This document shows, one piece after another, positions 26,626 through 35,194 of a stretch of DNA of 64,000 nt. The position numbers and the translations under genes are program-made. Under the pieces are notes generated by a model. It saw only the letters and a program-made list of their open reading frames with translations. It had not been told where the DNA came from and did not search any database. Positions within the stretch are counted from its first letter, which is position 1. Each line of letters opens with the position of its first letter. The stretch lies in NCBI GenBank assembly GCA_965267505.1, contig OZ254081.1:806001-870000 (forward strand). Reading direction: 5' to 3'. This stretch comes from JANQHS01 sp965267505. GTDB taxonomy: Bacteria > Bacteroidota > Bacteroidia > Cytophagales > CCMP332.

Positions 26626-27021
26626 ATGGAAAGAAACATTGTTGTTCTTGCTCATGACCAAAAAAAGCCGGACTTGGTTTCTTTGTTAACCGAAGTTCAG
26701 GAATGGCTTTGGCAAAGGACGGTTGTAGCAACGGGTAGGTCCGCGGAAGCATTGGAAAAGGGAGACTTCAAAGTACCGGTAAAGCACTTAAGCCCTGGGA
26801 AAAGTGGTGGATATCTGGAGATCGTTGAAATGATCAACAAAGGAAATGTGAATATTGTAATATTTCTTAGGGATCATGAAGTGACCCATAATCACCAAGA
26901 TATTCAGGATCTTTTGGTGGCTTGCAATATCAACAATGTTCCATTGGCTACAAATAAGGCCTCGGCCAAACTTTTGATTCTTGGTCTACTCCAAATGGAA
27001 AAGGCCAAGAGCAAAGAATAG
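26626..27021 (+). CDS. Methylglyoxal-synthase-like protein with altered active site
   Basis: A 131-residue MGS-fold protein. It keeps AHDQKK (His10/Asp11, equal to His19/Asp20 of E. coli MgsA), VATGRSAE, a phosphate-loop SPGKSGG, FLRDHEVTHNHQD (equivalents of Asp91, His98, Asp101) and NVPLATNKASA. The catalytic base Asp71 of E. coli (motif GGDQQ) is replaced by Tyr63 (GGYLE), although Glu65 lies two residues on. It is therefore either a divergent synthase using another base or a non-catalytic DHAP/phosphate-binding relative. It is shorter than E. coli MgsA (152). It lies in an operon with the GlcNAc-kinase-like gene. Confidence 0.75.
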   Translation: MERNIVVLAHDQKKPDLVSLLTEVQEWLWQRTVVATGRSAEALEKGDFKVPVKHLSPGKSGGYLEIVEMINKGNVNIVIFLRDHEVTHNHQDIQDLLVACNINNVPLATNKASAKLLILGLLQMEKAKSKE

Positions 27022-27144
27022 CACAGCTCATTTTTAGAATAATAACTCAATTCATATCCCCCGAATTGGGTTATTTTTCTGTACATAGGTCGAATTTTTA
27101 GCTCATATGAACTAATTTTTCTACTTTCAGATTGAGATAAACAC

Positions 27145-28701
27145 ATGATAATGAAAACACTATTACTGTTAATGTCGACCTTTTTTTCCCTGCCTCTTTT
27201 TGCCCAAACAAACTACATCCTTGAAACAAAGAACTCAAAGGCCTCTTTGAACTATAATGGGGATATTCTTTCCCATCCAAATTTACTTGCTAGCGGATAT
27301 GAGATTCCAAAGAATTCAGGAAAGAACACCGTTTTTGCCGCCCAATTATGGATTGGTGGCATTGACGCAGCAACCGGAAATGTTCATGCTTCAGCTCAAA
27401 CTTACCGTCAATCCGTAGTAGCTTGGTCAGCAGGTCCGATTTCGGATACCTATACCGGTAATTACGATCAGGTTTTCTATGCCACAAGGGCACAGGTTTG
27501 GAATCACATAAACAACTTAAATGATCCACAATATCAGATTCCGCAAAACTTTCTTGATTGGCCTGGAAACGGGGACGTGAATAATGGGGAACCAGCAATC
27601 ATGGCTCCATTTGAGGATCTTAACTCAAATGGGATCTATGAGCCTACCTTAGGCGATTATCCTAAGGTCTCGGGTGCTTCGAGTGCCTTTATCATGAGCA
27701 ATGACTTAAGGGATACGGCGTTATCCGGAGGAACACCCTGTTGCATGGGTCTCGATGTTACAACCTATGTATACGATATGAGTTATGATGATCCTATAGC
27801 TGAGAATATGCTACTCCTCAAGTACGGAATTGCTAATCGATCCTCCAGGACCTATAACGACGTTTATATAGGTTTTTGGGCAGATCCAGATCTTGGAAAT
27901 GCAGCAGATGATTTTGTGGGCTCATATCCATCGGGAGATATGTTCTTTGCCTATAATGGAGACAATTTTGACGAAAACTTTGCAGGCGGAGGTTATGAAA
28001 ATAATCCGCCAGCTCAGGGATTCTATTTCCTTAGCCACCCTATGGCCAAATTCGTTTACTACAATAACAACTCTAATCCGGTAAACGGAAATCCAACAGA
28101 TGATCAAGGTTATTACAATTTGCTTTCAGGTAAATGGCTAAATGGAGATGACATCACCTTTGGTGGAGATGGAACCGATCAAAATAATCCACCCACCGAT
28201 TTTATGTTTCCAGGGGGAAGTTGGACCGAAGAGGGAGAAGGGAATACTCCAGGAGACAGAAGAGGAATGGGATCTATCGGCCCTTTCAATCTGGTACCCG
28301 GTCAATCTATAAATTTCGATTTTGCTCTGAATTTCTTTTGGGATAGTACTGTAAGCAATCTGGCGAATAGGGATAGTTTGATCGCAAGATCTTCCGCGGT
28401 CAAGAATTTTTATTCCACTCGAATAGTAGGTCTTAATGACAAAATAGAAAGAAAAAAAATAGCATTCTCGCTTTATCCAAATCCTACAAAAGGCAGGATA
28501 AATGTTGAATTTGAAAATCCTCTCGAAGAACAATTAAAAATCAGTCTGATAAATCACTTGGGCAAGACCCTGGAAACCTACATGGTCTTAAAAGGAAAGA
28601 GGAGCATGGTGTTGGATTTAAGGAACCACTCCGGAGGCATATATATTTTAAGAGTGGAAGGTCAGAAAACTCTATCAGCTAAAAAATTAGTAATTCGATA
28701 A
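27145..28701 (+). CDS. T9SS-secreted protein of unknown function
   Basis: A 518-residue exported protein with a signal peptide (1-22, ending LFAQT), a large beta-rich body typical of Bacteroidota secreted proteins (FAAQLWIGGIDAATGN, PFEDLNSNGIYEPTLGDYP, NDLRDT) and a C-terminal T9SS sorting domain beginning at about residue 440 (FSLYPNPTKGRINVEF, ending LSAKKLVIR). No enzymatic motif is recognised. The body may bind Ca2+ through DxNxNG-type loops such as DLNSNGIYEP. The start could be 27145 or the ATG two codons later. A strong terminator follows. Confidence 0.8.
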   Translation: MIMKTLLLLMSTFFSLPLFAQTNYILETKNSKASLNYNGDILSHPNLLASGYEIPKNSGKNTVFAAQLWIGGIDAATGNVHASAQTYRQSVVAWSAGPISDTYTGNYDQVFYATRAQVWNHINNLNDPQYQIPQNFLDWPGNGDVNNGEPAIMAPFEDLNSNGIYEPTLGDYPKVSGASSAFIMSNDLRDTALSGGTPCCMGLDVTTYVYDMSYDDPIAENMLLLKYGIANRSSRTYNDVYIGFWADPDLGNAADDFVGSYPSGDMFFAYNGDNFDENFAGGGYENNPPAQGFYFLSHPMAKFVYYNNNSNPVNGNPTDDQGYYNLLSGKWLNGDDITFGGDGTDQNNPPTDFMFPGGSWTEEGEGNTPGDRRGMGSIGPFNLVPGQSINFDFALNFFWDSTVSNLANRDSLIARSSAVKNFYSTRIVGLNDKIERKKIAFSLYPNPTKGRINVEFENPLEEQLKISLINHLGKTLETYMVLKGKRSMVLDLRNHSGGIYILRVEGQKTLSAKKLVIR

Positions 28702-28719
28702 GCCAAAATTTTACTGAAG

Positions 28720-28746
28720 AAGCCCGATTTTTTCGGGCTTTTTTAT
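28720..28746 (+). terminator. Terminator of the T9SS protein gene
   Basis: AAGCCCGA (28720-28727) pairs with TCGGGCTT (28733-28740) around a T5 loop and is followed by TTTTATTT. It overlaps the stop codon of the convergent GH13 gene. Confidence 0.85.
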
Positions 28747-30479
28747 TTCCTTTTCTCGAAATAGTAGACTCTGGTTTCCCAGGGAAGAGCTTTGAAGTCC
28801 TGACCAAAATGGCCTTCCACACCGGATAAAATCTCTTTATAGTCTACAAAACCATGAAACCTTTCTTTGTATCGATCCAAGCTAACATCGACCGTATCAT
28901 AGCTGGCATTTACCATCACCATTAACTCTTCATCCCGGGTATATCTGAAGTAAACATATAGACCATCTTTTGGTAGAAATTGCACCATCTTTCCTTCAAA
29001 AAGCCCCTTATGATCCTTTCGGAAATTCGCAAGCTTCTTAGTGAGATCAAAGGCCTCATTTTCAATTCCATTTCTTCCCTGTGCTAAAAATTTATCTCCC
29101 AAAGGGCTTTTGCTTGACTTCAATAAAAACTCAGATCCATAATCGATCTTGGGGATACCTCTTAAGGTGGTCAGCATCACCATTCCCATTTTATATTTTT
29201 CAAAATCCTGTTGGCAACTGAAGAAAAAACGATTCCCCTTACCCTCATCAAAAAAGGTGATCAATTTATCAGGATGGTCATAAATGAAATCTTGTGAAAA
29301 GTGGTGGAACATTGGTGCAATCCTATTCTCGGAATTTCCACCTTCAACAACTAATCCCTTAAACAAACTGGCAAGTTGATAATCCATCAAGCTATGGATC
29401 CTATTGTCGAAATTTTTATGCAGACCCTGATCTCCCAGGAAATAAGCCTGGCCAGCAAGTGTGTTTGCCCGGGCATCTGCGATCATGAAAATGGAGGGGT
29501 ACTCCGATAATATCTCTCCCGCCCATTGTTTCATGAAAAATTCATCCTGATAGGGGTAGTTTAAAAATCTAATGGCATCGAATTGATACTCTTCTATCCA
29601 CCAAAGGCTATTTTGGATCAGGTACCTCGCCAATAAGGGATCTCTCCCGTTTAAATCAACCAAGGTTGAATCCATCCACCCTTCCGAAAATTTCTTCTTA
29701 TCAAACTCAGAGGAATAGGGATCATAGGTGATTGCCTCTTCAAAATTTGTTTCCCTTGTTCTATTCCATGGGTTAATCCATTTTTTAAAAGGGGTGTTTT
29801 TTGCAAAAGGATGCTCCTTTGAAATTTGGTCAGAGACGATATCCAAAACCAATTTTTGTCCTTTCACTTTAGAGGCATTTGTAAATCCTTTAAAATCATC
29901 AATCTTTCCAAAGTCTCTTTCAAACAGATAATGGTCTCTTAATCCCATTTTTCCAGAAGAATAAATCATTTCTTGAAGAGGATTAAACCATATTCCTGTC
30001 ACACCGAGATCATTTAAATAGTCAACCGTTGTTTCTGAACCATGAAAACTTCCCTCAGGGAAGAATTTCCCAGGTTCTATATAATAGACCAGGTCGCTTT
30101 CTTCGAGACCCTGAGGCCTGGACTCGTTTCTTTCAAGAAGCTTGTATGTTAACTCCTCTTTTTGTTCGCCTTTCTTTAAGTCTAGAACAAAGGTCTGTTC
30201 CCCATGTAAATGCTTGCCGATCTCAAAATTTAGGATCATGTAGTTCGGATCATCGCAATGAATTCGGTCTTGCAGGTGTATTCCATGATGATGATGAAGA
30301 TTTACTTCAAGATCACTTAGATCATCTCCATAAAGCAAGAGCTGAAGTTTATGATTCTTCATCTTGGTCCACCAATGAGGTGGGTCAACTCGAGACACTA
30401 AGCCTTGGGAAAATAACTCAGAAAAGCTAAAAAAGAGGACAAGTAGTAAAATCGAATAGTTTCTCAAGAACGTAGCCAT
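28743..30479 (-). CDS. GH13 (cyclomaltodextrinase-type) family protein lacking all catalytic residues
   Basis: A 578-residue exported protein from the ATG at 30479, which opens a good signal peptide (MATFLRNYSILLLVLFFSFS, ending LFSQG). The frame is open for 38 codons upstream but without a signal. An N-terminal cyclomaltodextrinase-like beta domain, a TIM barrel and a C-terminal beta domain are recognisable (DHYLFERDFGKIDDF, NSLWWIEEYQFDAIRFLNYPY, LRGIPKIDYGSEFL). The catalytic positions are changed: NH of region I is D217-Q218, the Asp nucleophile of region II is Leu306, the Glu acid of region III is Asp335, and the NHD motif of region IV is E412-G413-K414. It is likely a carbohydrate-binding pseudoenzyme. 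It is divergent from the propeller gene. Confidence 0.85.
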   Translation of the reverse strand: MATFLRNYSILLLVLFFSFSELFSQGLVSRVDPPHWWTKMKNHKLQLLLYGDDLSDLEVNLHHHHGIHLQDRIHCDDPNYMILNFEIGKHLHGEQTFVLDLKKGEQKEELTYKLLERNESRPQGLEESDLVYYIEPGKFFPEGSFHGSETTVDYLNDLGVTGIWFNPLQEMIYSSGKMGLRDHYLFERDFGKIDDFKGFTNASKVKGQKLVLDIVSDQISKEHPFAKNTPFKKWINPWNRTRETNFEEAITYDPYSSEFDKKKFSEGWMDSTLVDLNGRDPLLARYLIQNSLWWIEEYQFDAIRFLNYPYQDEFFMKQWAGEILSEYPSIFMIADARANTLAGQAYFLGDQGLHKNFDNRIHSLMDYQLASLFKGLVVEGGNSENRIAPMFHHFSQDFIYDHPDKLITFFDEGKGNRFFFSCQQDFEKYKMGMVMLTTLRGIPKIDYGSEFLLKSSKSPLGDKFLAQGRNGIENEAFDLTKKLANFRKDHKGLFEGKMVQFLPKDGLYVYFRYTRDEELMVMVNASYDTVDVSLDRYKERFHGFVDYKEILSGVEGHFGQDFKALPWETRVYYFEKRK

Positions 30480-30591
30480 GGGATACGAATAGAATTTCTC
30501 AAACAAGTAATAAACAGATCTAAAAAAGACACCCAAATAACGAACTTCTAACTCAAATGAGCTAGTAGTTTTACGGACAAACGAAAAGGGC

Positions 30592-31887
30592 ATGTTTTTT
30601 AAAGACCCAGATTGTTTTTATCTTATCTATTCCAATTGGAAAAAGCCCTTGAAGTCATTAACCCTAACATGGTACCTTTCATTTTTTCTATGTCTGGCCT
30701 CTTACAGTGTAAGCTCTCAATCATTAAATTCTAACTGGATATCTCAGATTGGTGGGTTTGCAAATGAAGAAGAGATAAAACTGAGCGTGGATCCTTCAGG
30801 CAACATTATTGTTGTGGGGACATTTATCCTTTCTATGGAGTTTAACCAAGGCTCTTCAATAGACTCATTGACATCCAATGGAAACAAAGACATTTTCATT
30901 ATGAAGTTAGACGCCTTCGGGGGGCGTATCTGGCTTAAACAAGTTGGTGGATCTTCAGCTGATTTTATTTCTAGTCTTGATATAGATGATAATGGAAATA
31001 TTTACTTAGGTGGGGAGTTTAGTGGCACATGTGATTTCGACCCGGGTCCCAATACCTTCGATCTTACTTCAAATGGAAGCCAAGACATATTTATTCTAAA
31101 ACTTAACCCCTCGGGTCAATTTCAATGGGCAAGGCATTTTGGAGGTAATAGCCGAGAAAAATTGACTTCCCTGGAAGCCGGAACCAACGATAGGATATCT
31201 TTCAACGGCTACTTTTCAGGAACGGCTGATTTTGACCCTGGTCCTGGTCAATATCTTTTGGTTTCTCAAGGGCCAGACGACCATTTCATTGCCCAGATAA
31301 ATAAAAATGGAGAATTTCAATTTGCGAAAGAATTTGGAAACGCTTCAAGCCAAATTGGAATTGGCGGGTTTATTAAAACGGTAATGACTACCGACCATGA
31401 CGGCAACATTTACCTGTCAGGAAATTTCGGAGGAATGTTGGATGTATTTCCTGGTCAAGGTGTGTTTTTTCTCACATCCACAGCCTTTACTGATGCATTT
31501 TTATTAAAACTGGATTCATTGGGAAACTTTCAATGGGCAAAGCAATATGAGGGTACTGAGGACCAATTGCCACTTGGGTTACATGTAGGAAAGGATGACT
31601 TACTTTATGCTTATGGAAACTTTAGTGACGCGGTAGATTTCGCGCTTGACACAAATTACTTTATTCTCACAGCGGACCCTGCAAATCCTTGGAATCCCTT
31701 TGATCCCTTTGAAAATTATATTGCTGTAAGCACATTAGATGGAGATCTGGTAAATGCTTTTAAAATCGGGGGGCTTGATTTCGAAGGTGTGTTTGAAATG
31801 GAGGTTGAAACTAACGGCGATCTTTTTTTTGCGGTAATTTTATTGACACATGCGATTTTGACCCAGGACCCGGAGTTTCGAGACTAA
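30592..31887 (+). CDS. SBBP-like beta-propeller surface protein, N-terminal part of a frame-broken gene
   Basis: A 431-residue frame. A long N-terminus with a signal peptide at about residues 22-43 (ending SVSSQSL; a TTG start at 30649 is possible) is followed by repeats of about 75-90 residues of the type GGxFSGTxDFDPGPxxxxLTSNGxxDxFIxKLxxxGxFQWAKxFGG, forming a beta-propeller. The frame ends prematurely at 31887. The ending (VILLTHAILTQDPEFRD) is out-of-frame: one extra T in the T8 run at 31823-31830 would restore CGNFIDTCDFDPGPG and join the C-terminal part with its T9SS signal. A TAGTTTTA box lies at 30565-30572. Confidence 0.75.
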   Translation: MFFKDPDCFYLIYSNWKKPLKSLTLTWYLSFFLCLASYSVSSQSLNSNWISQIGGFANEEEIKLSVDPSGNIIVVGTFILSMEFNQGSSIDSLTSNGNKDIFIMKLDAFGGRIWLKQVGGSSADFISSLDIDDNGNIYLGGEFSGTCDFDPGPNTFDLTSNGSQDIFILKLNPSGQFQWARHFGGNSREKLTSLEAGTNDRISFNGYFSGTADFDPGPGQYLLVSQGPDDHFIAQINKNGEFQFAKEFGNASSQIGIGGFIKTVMTTDHDGNIYLSGNFGGMLDVFPGQGVFFLTSTAFTDAFLLKLDSLGNFQWAKQYEGTEDQLPLGLHVGKDDLLYAYGNFSDAVDFALDTNYFILTADPANPWNPFDPFENYIAVSTLDGDLVNAFKIGGLDFEGVFEMEVETNGDLFFAVILLTHAILTQDPEFRD

Positions 31888-31949
31888 TATCTAATGGAGC
31901 AAAGGACTTCGTTCTTGGGAAGCTAAACTTACTTCAGGGGTTTGAATAT

Positions 31950-32381
31950 GTGTACCAATTTGGAGGAATAGATATTGATAGGATTACTGGGTTTACGCTC
32001 GATGGAGGTCTATTGTATCAATGTGGAATTTTTGGATCAGCTGTGGATTTTCAGCCCGGGCCTGGCTCACAATTTCTTTCTTCAAGCGGAGGAGGTGATT
32101 ATTTTATTCAAAGTCTGAGTTTGCTTTCAGATCTTAAGCAAACAAAACAGGGAAATTTCAAAATCTATCCTAATCCAAGTCAGGACTTCATTGATATTGA
32201 TCTTGGACCCTACCCCGCAACAATTAGGATTACTGACATAAACGGAAAAACTATTTATTCAAACTTGAAATACCCTCTCGAACAGATACGGATTGACCTT
32301 CCAAAAGAGTCAGGGGTATACATTGTTCAGATTCAAAAAGGGGATGATGAAATGATTACAAGAAAAATAGTTAAAGAATAA
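31950..32381 (+). CDS. C-terminal part of the frame-broken propeller protein, with T9SS sorting domain
   Basis: A 143-residue piece from an ATG at 31950, although the frame is open and meaningful from the T8 tract at 31830 onward (CDFDPGPGVSRLISNG, then GKLNLLQGFEYVYQFGG). It carries the last propeller repeat (VDFQPGPGSQFLSSSGGGDYFIQSL) and a T9SS C-terminal sorting domain (FKIYPNPSQDFIDIDL, ending MITRKIVKE). It has no signal peptide of its own, so it is not expected to be exported unless joined to the upstream frame. Together with 30592-31887 it makes one gene of about 596 codons. Confidence 0.7.
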   Translation: MYQFGGIDIDRITGFTLDGGLLYQCGIFGSAVDFQPGPGSQFLSSSGGGDYFIQSLSLLSDLKQTKQGNFKIYPNPSQDFIDIDLGPYPATIRITDINGKTIYSNLKYPLEQIRIDLPKESGVYIVQIQKGDDEMITRKIVKE

Positions 32382-32400
32382 TTTGTCCCATGCCTGAGGA

Positions 32401-34203
32401 TCAACCAACCATTATTCTGGCCGTTGGATATTTATAACTGGCTGTATTCTTTCTTCCCGCCAAAGCAAGTGCAAGGGTAAGCGTCCCAATACGCCCAAAG
32501 AACATCGAAGATGTAATCAGAAGTTTTCCGGTATCGGAAAGTGAATGAGTAATCCCGGTACTAAGCCCTACCGTTGCAAATGCTGAAACCTGCTCAAATG
32601 TTATTTGAAAAACGGTTAGGCCCGATTCGGAAATGCTTAGGCAAAAGATCAGGATCAAATTGTATGTAGCCGCAAAAGCAAAAACCGTAAGTGCCTTATA
32701 AAAAAGGGCCTGAGGGATCGTCCGCCTCCCTATTTCGATGGTATCCTTTCCGCGTATGGTTGCCAAAACACTGGTAAGGATCAATAAGAAAGTGGAGGTT
32801 TTTATACCACCCCCTGTAGATCCTGGGCTTGCTCCAATGAACATCAAAAAGATCATGAGAATCAAAGTAGGAGTTCGGAGAGAACCAATGTCAACGGTAT
32901 TAAACCCCGCTGTTCTCGCGGTCACAGATTGAAAAAAAGCGGTGATTAGCGATTCGCTTTGTGATTTTTCAGAAAGTGAATTTCCGCTTTCCAAAAAGAA
33001 AAATCCTAATGCGCCAGTAAGGATCAATAGGGCCGACATGTACAACGCAATCTTGGTGCTTAATTTCCAATCTATCCAGGGTTTCCTTAATCTCTCTCTG
33101 AGTTTAGAAATTGAAAAAAGGTCTTGTATTGCTCCAAAACCTATCCCTCCAAGGAAGATCAATAATGCAATAACTATATGCTGGACATAGAAAAATCTGA
33201 AAGGATTGGCGTGGTAGCCATCCGTATAAAGTGTGAATCCTGCATTACAGAAAGCCGAGACCGAATGAAAAGCCGAATGGAAGACCTTTTGCCATACAGA
33301 GTTGAATTTTAAGCTCGGATCGTAGGTGCTAAAGATCAATATAGCTCCAACCAGTTCAACAAAGAAGGTGATCAAAACAACCCTTCTTACCAGCCCTTTA
33401 GCTGAAAAAAGTGATTCTTCTGAAAAAACATCCAGTACCATTGATTGCTGCCTAATGCCAAAGCCTTTTCCCACAAGCGCAGCAAATATGGTGGCAAAAG
33501 AAACTATCCCTATCCCACCCAATTGCATTAGAACCATGATCACAAGCTTTCCTCTTAGAGTAAAAAAAGTGGCTGTATCTTCAACTATAAGCCCAGTCAC
33601 ACAAGTCGCACTTACAGAGGTAAATAAGGAATCTACCCAATTCATTTGTCCAGGAACCGTGGTCATTTTGGGTAGCATGAGAAGCACCGTACCCACTAAG
33701 GATAATCCAAGAAAAGAAAAGATCAGCAGGAAGGCCGGCCGAATCCTAAATAATCTATCATGGCTTAGCCCTTTCAGAAAATCCATACCAATGATCAATA
33801 GGATAAAGAAGGTTACCCCAGTACTATAGATAACTTCGGATTCCTGGACATCAAAGAAATTCAATGCCTCCTGACCAGGAACATAACCTATGATGTATTT
33901 GCTGAAACCGTTAAAGAGAATAATGAGGGTCACAATAGTTTCCCCAAGATTCTCCCGAATATAGTTAAGCCTTTGAAAGGTGTACAAAAGCTTGGTGATA
34001 TAATTGAGTACATAAAGGAGAAAGATCACGTCGAGGATTCTGAAAATGATCCTTGTTTGGCTATAGGTAATCTCAAATCCATAGATATAAATCACCAGAC
34101 CAAGAGCAACCACAGCCCCTAGTTTTACCACGATCCTCCTTAAGATCTGTACGGTGATCCGAGAATTGTAGAGAAAATTATTTAGTCTATCCTTCCAGGC
34201 CAT
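32401..34203 (-). CDS. trkH: TrkH-family potassium (Na+/K+) uptake channel subunit
   Basis: A 600-residue membrane protein with the four pore repeats of TrkH/KtrB: SATCVTGL, VSAFCNAGF, TARTAGF and FATVGLSTG, each carrying the selectivity-filter Gly, plus GASPGSTGGGIKTST typical of TrkH. Several extra N-terminal hydrophobic helices precede the pore region. The frame extends upstream to 34299, but the ATG at 34203 is preferred because the longer N-terminus would overlap the kinase gene by over 100 bases. Even so it overlaps by 17 bases. No trkA is present nearby in the window. Confidence 0.93.
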   Translation of the reverse strand: MAWKDRLNNFLYNSRITVQILRRIVVKLGAVVALGLVIYIYGFEITYSQTRIIFRILDVIFLLYVLNYITKLLYTFQRLNYIRENLGETIVTLIILFNGFSKYIIGYVPGQEALNFFDVQESEVIYSTGVTFFILLIIGMDFLKGLSHDRLFRIRPAFLLIFSFLGLSLVGTVLLMLPKMTTVPGQMNWVDSLFTSVSATCVTGLIVEDTATFFTLRGKLVIMVLMQLGGIGIVSFATIFAALVGKGFGIRQQSMVLDVFSEESLFSAKGLVRRVVLITFFVELVGAILIFSTYDPSLKFNSVWQKVFHSAFHSVSAFCNAGFTLYTDGYHANPFRFFYVQHIVIALLIFLGGIGFGAIQDLFSISKLRERLRKPWIDWKLSTKIALYMSALLILTGALGFFFLESGNSLSEKSQSESLITAFFQSVTARTAGFNTVDIGSLRTPTLILMIFLMFIGASPGSTGGGIKTSTFLLILTSVLATIRGKDTIEIGRRTIPQALFYKALTVFAFAATYNLILIFCLSISESGLTVFQITFEQVSAFATVGLSTGITHSLSDTGKLLITSSMFFGRIGTLTLALALAGRKNTASYKYPTARIMVG

Positions 34204-35194
34204 ATGCACCCAAGGGCATAGATTTTTTTGCTTCTTCGAAAAGGTGGATCTTGTTAATTGGAACCACACCGGGATGTTCACAAACCAATCCTCCACCAAG
34301 ATTGGCCAGGTCCGCGCAGAATTCCATGCGCATTCCCAAAGCCAAAGCAGCCGATGCTATACTGATCACGGTATCACCCGCCCCAGAAACATCTGAGATC
34401 TCTCTTTTATGTGCTTTTAGTCTTTTCCCCTTTCCTTTTTCATGAAAGTAGACCCCATGCTCGCTCAGCGTGAGTAGTGTTGAATGATGATATAGTTCTC
34501 TGGTCAATCCAGCAATTGCTTCATGAAGAGAATTTTCATCCCCACCATCTAAGACCAGACCCATGGCTTCAGCCAATTCTTTTAAATTGGGCTTGAATAG
34601 ATCCACACCCTTATAAGCAAAGAAATTCTTCCTCTTGGGATCCACCGAAACAGGAATACCTTTTTCCTTTGCCCATTTCACCACAGTTTCAATGATCTCC
34701 GGAGTAAGAACCCCTTTGTCATAATCTTCAAAAATAATGGCAGAGACCTCTGGCATTTGATCCTTGATATTCTTTAAGAAATCCTTTGATTCGTTTTCAC
34801 TCAAGGCCTTTTCAGTCTCAGAATCAACTCTAAGTAAATGTTGGTTCCCAGCAATGATCCTATGCTTAATGGTTGTGATCCTTTCGCCACTTTTCATTAT
34901 CCCTGAAGTATCCAGATCGCTTTTCTCCATCAACCTCATCAGGGTATTTCCTTCTACATCATCCCCTAAAACTGAACAAAGGATTGGTTTTACTCCCAGT
35001 TCTTTAAGATTCAATGCAACATTTGCCGCCCCACCTAACCTTTCCTCTCTGCTATGAGCTCCTACAACGGGAACAGGAGCTTCCGGCGAGATCCTATTGA
35101 CTTCGCCCCAGACATAAGAATCAACCATAACATCCCCAATAACAAGGATGCTCAGATTATTGAATTCCTCAAATAATTCTTCTAATCCTTTCAT
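34187..35194 (-). CDS. rfaE1: PfkB-family D-glycero-beta-D-manno-heptose-7-phosphate kinase (HldE kinase-domain type)
   Basis: A 335-residue ribokinase-fold kinase. The N-terminus LVIGDVMVDSYVWGEVNRISPEAPVPVV and the GGAANVALNLKELG motif are those of HldE/RfaE domain 1, and DVSGAGDTVIS near residue 275 contains the catalytic Asp. It would phosphorylate heptose 7-phosphate at C1 for LPS heptose precursor synthesis. The nucleotidyltransferase domain of bifunctional HldE is absent, so it is the single-domain form. It overlaps the aminotransferase by 4 bases and trkH by 17. Confidence 0.88.
   Translation of the reverse strand: MKGLEELFEEFNNLSILVIGDVMVDSYVWGEVNRISPEAPVPVVGAHSREERLGGAANVALNLKELGVKPILCSVLGDDVEGNTLMRLMEKSDLDTSGIMKSGERITTIKHRIIAGNQHLLRVDSETEKALSENESKDFLKNIKDQMPEVSAIIFEDYDKGVLTPEIIETVVKWAKEKGIPVSVDPKRKNFFAYKGVDLFKPNLKELAEAMGLVLDGGDENSLHEAIAGLTRELYHHSTLLTLSEHGVYFHEKGKGKRLKAHKREISDVSGAGDTVISIASAALALGMRMEFCADLANLGGGLVCEHPGVVPINKIHLFEEAKKSMPLGAYGLEG

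Noticed and set aside
28743..30593. Longer 616-residue start for the GH13 protein
   Set aside because: The first 38 residues lack a signal peptide and would overlap the divergent propeller gene; the ATG at 30479 opens a proper signal peptide.
34204..34299. N-terminal extension of TrkH
   Set aside because: It would lie inside the heptose-kinase gene by over 100 bases and is not TrkH-like; the ATG at 34203 is suitable.
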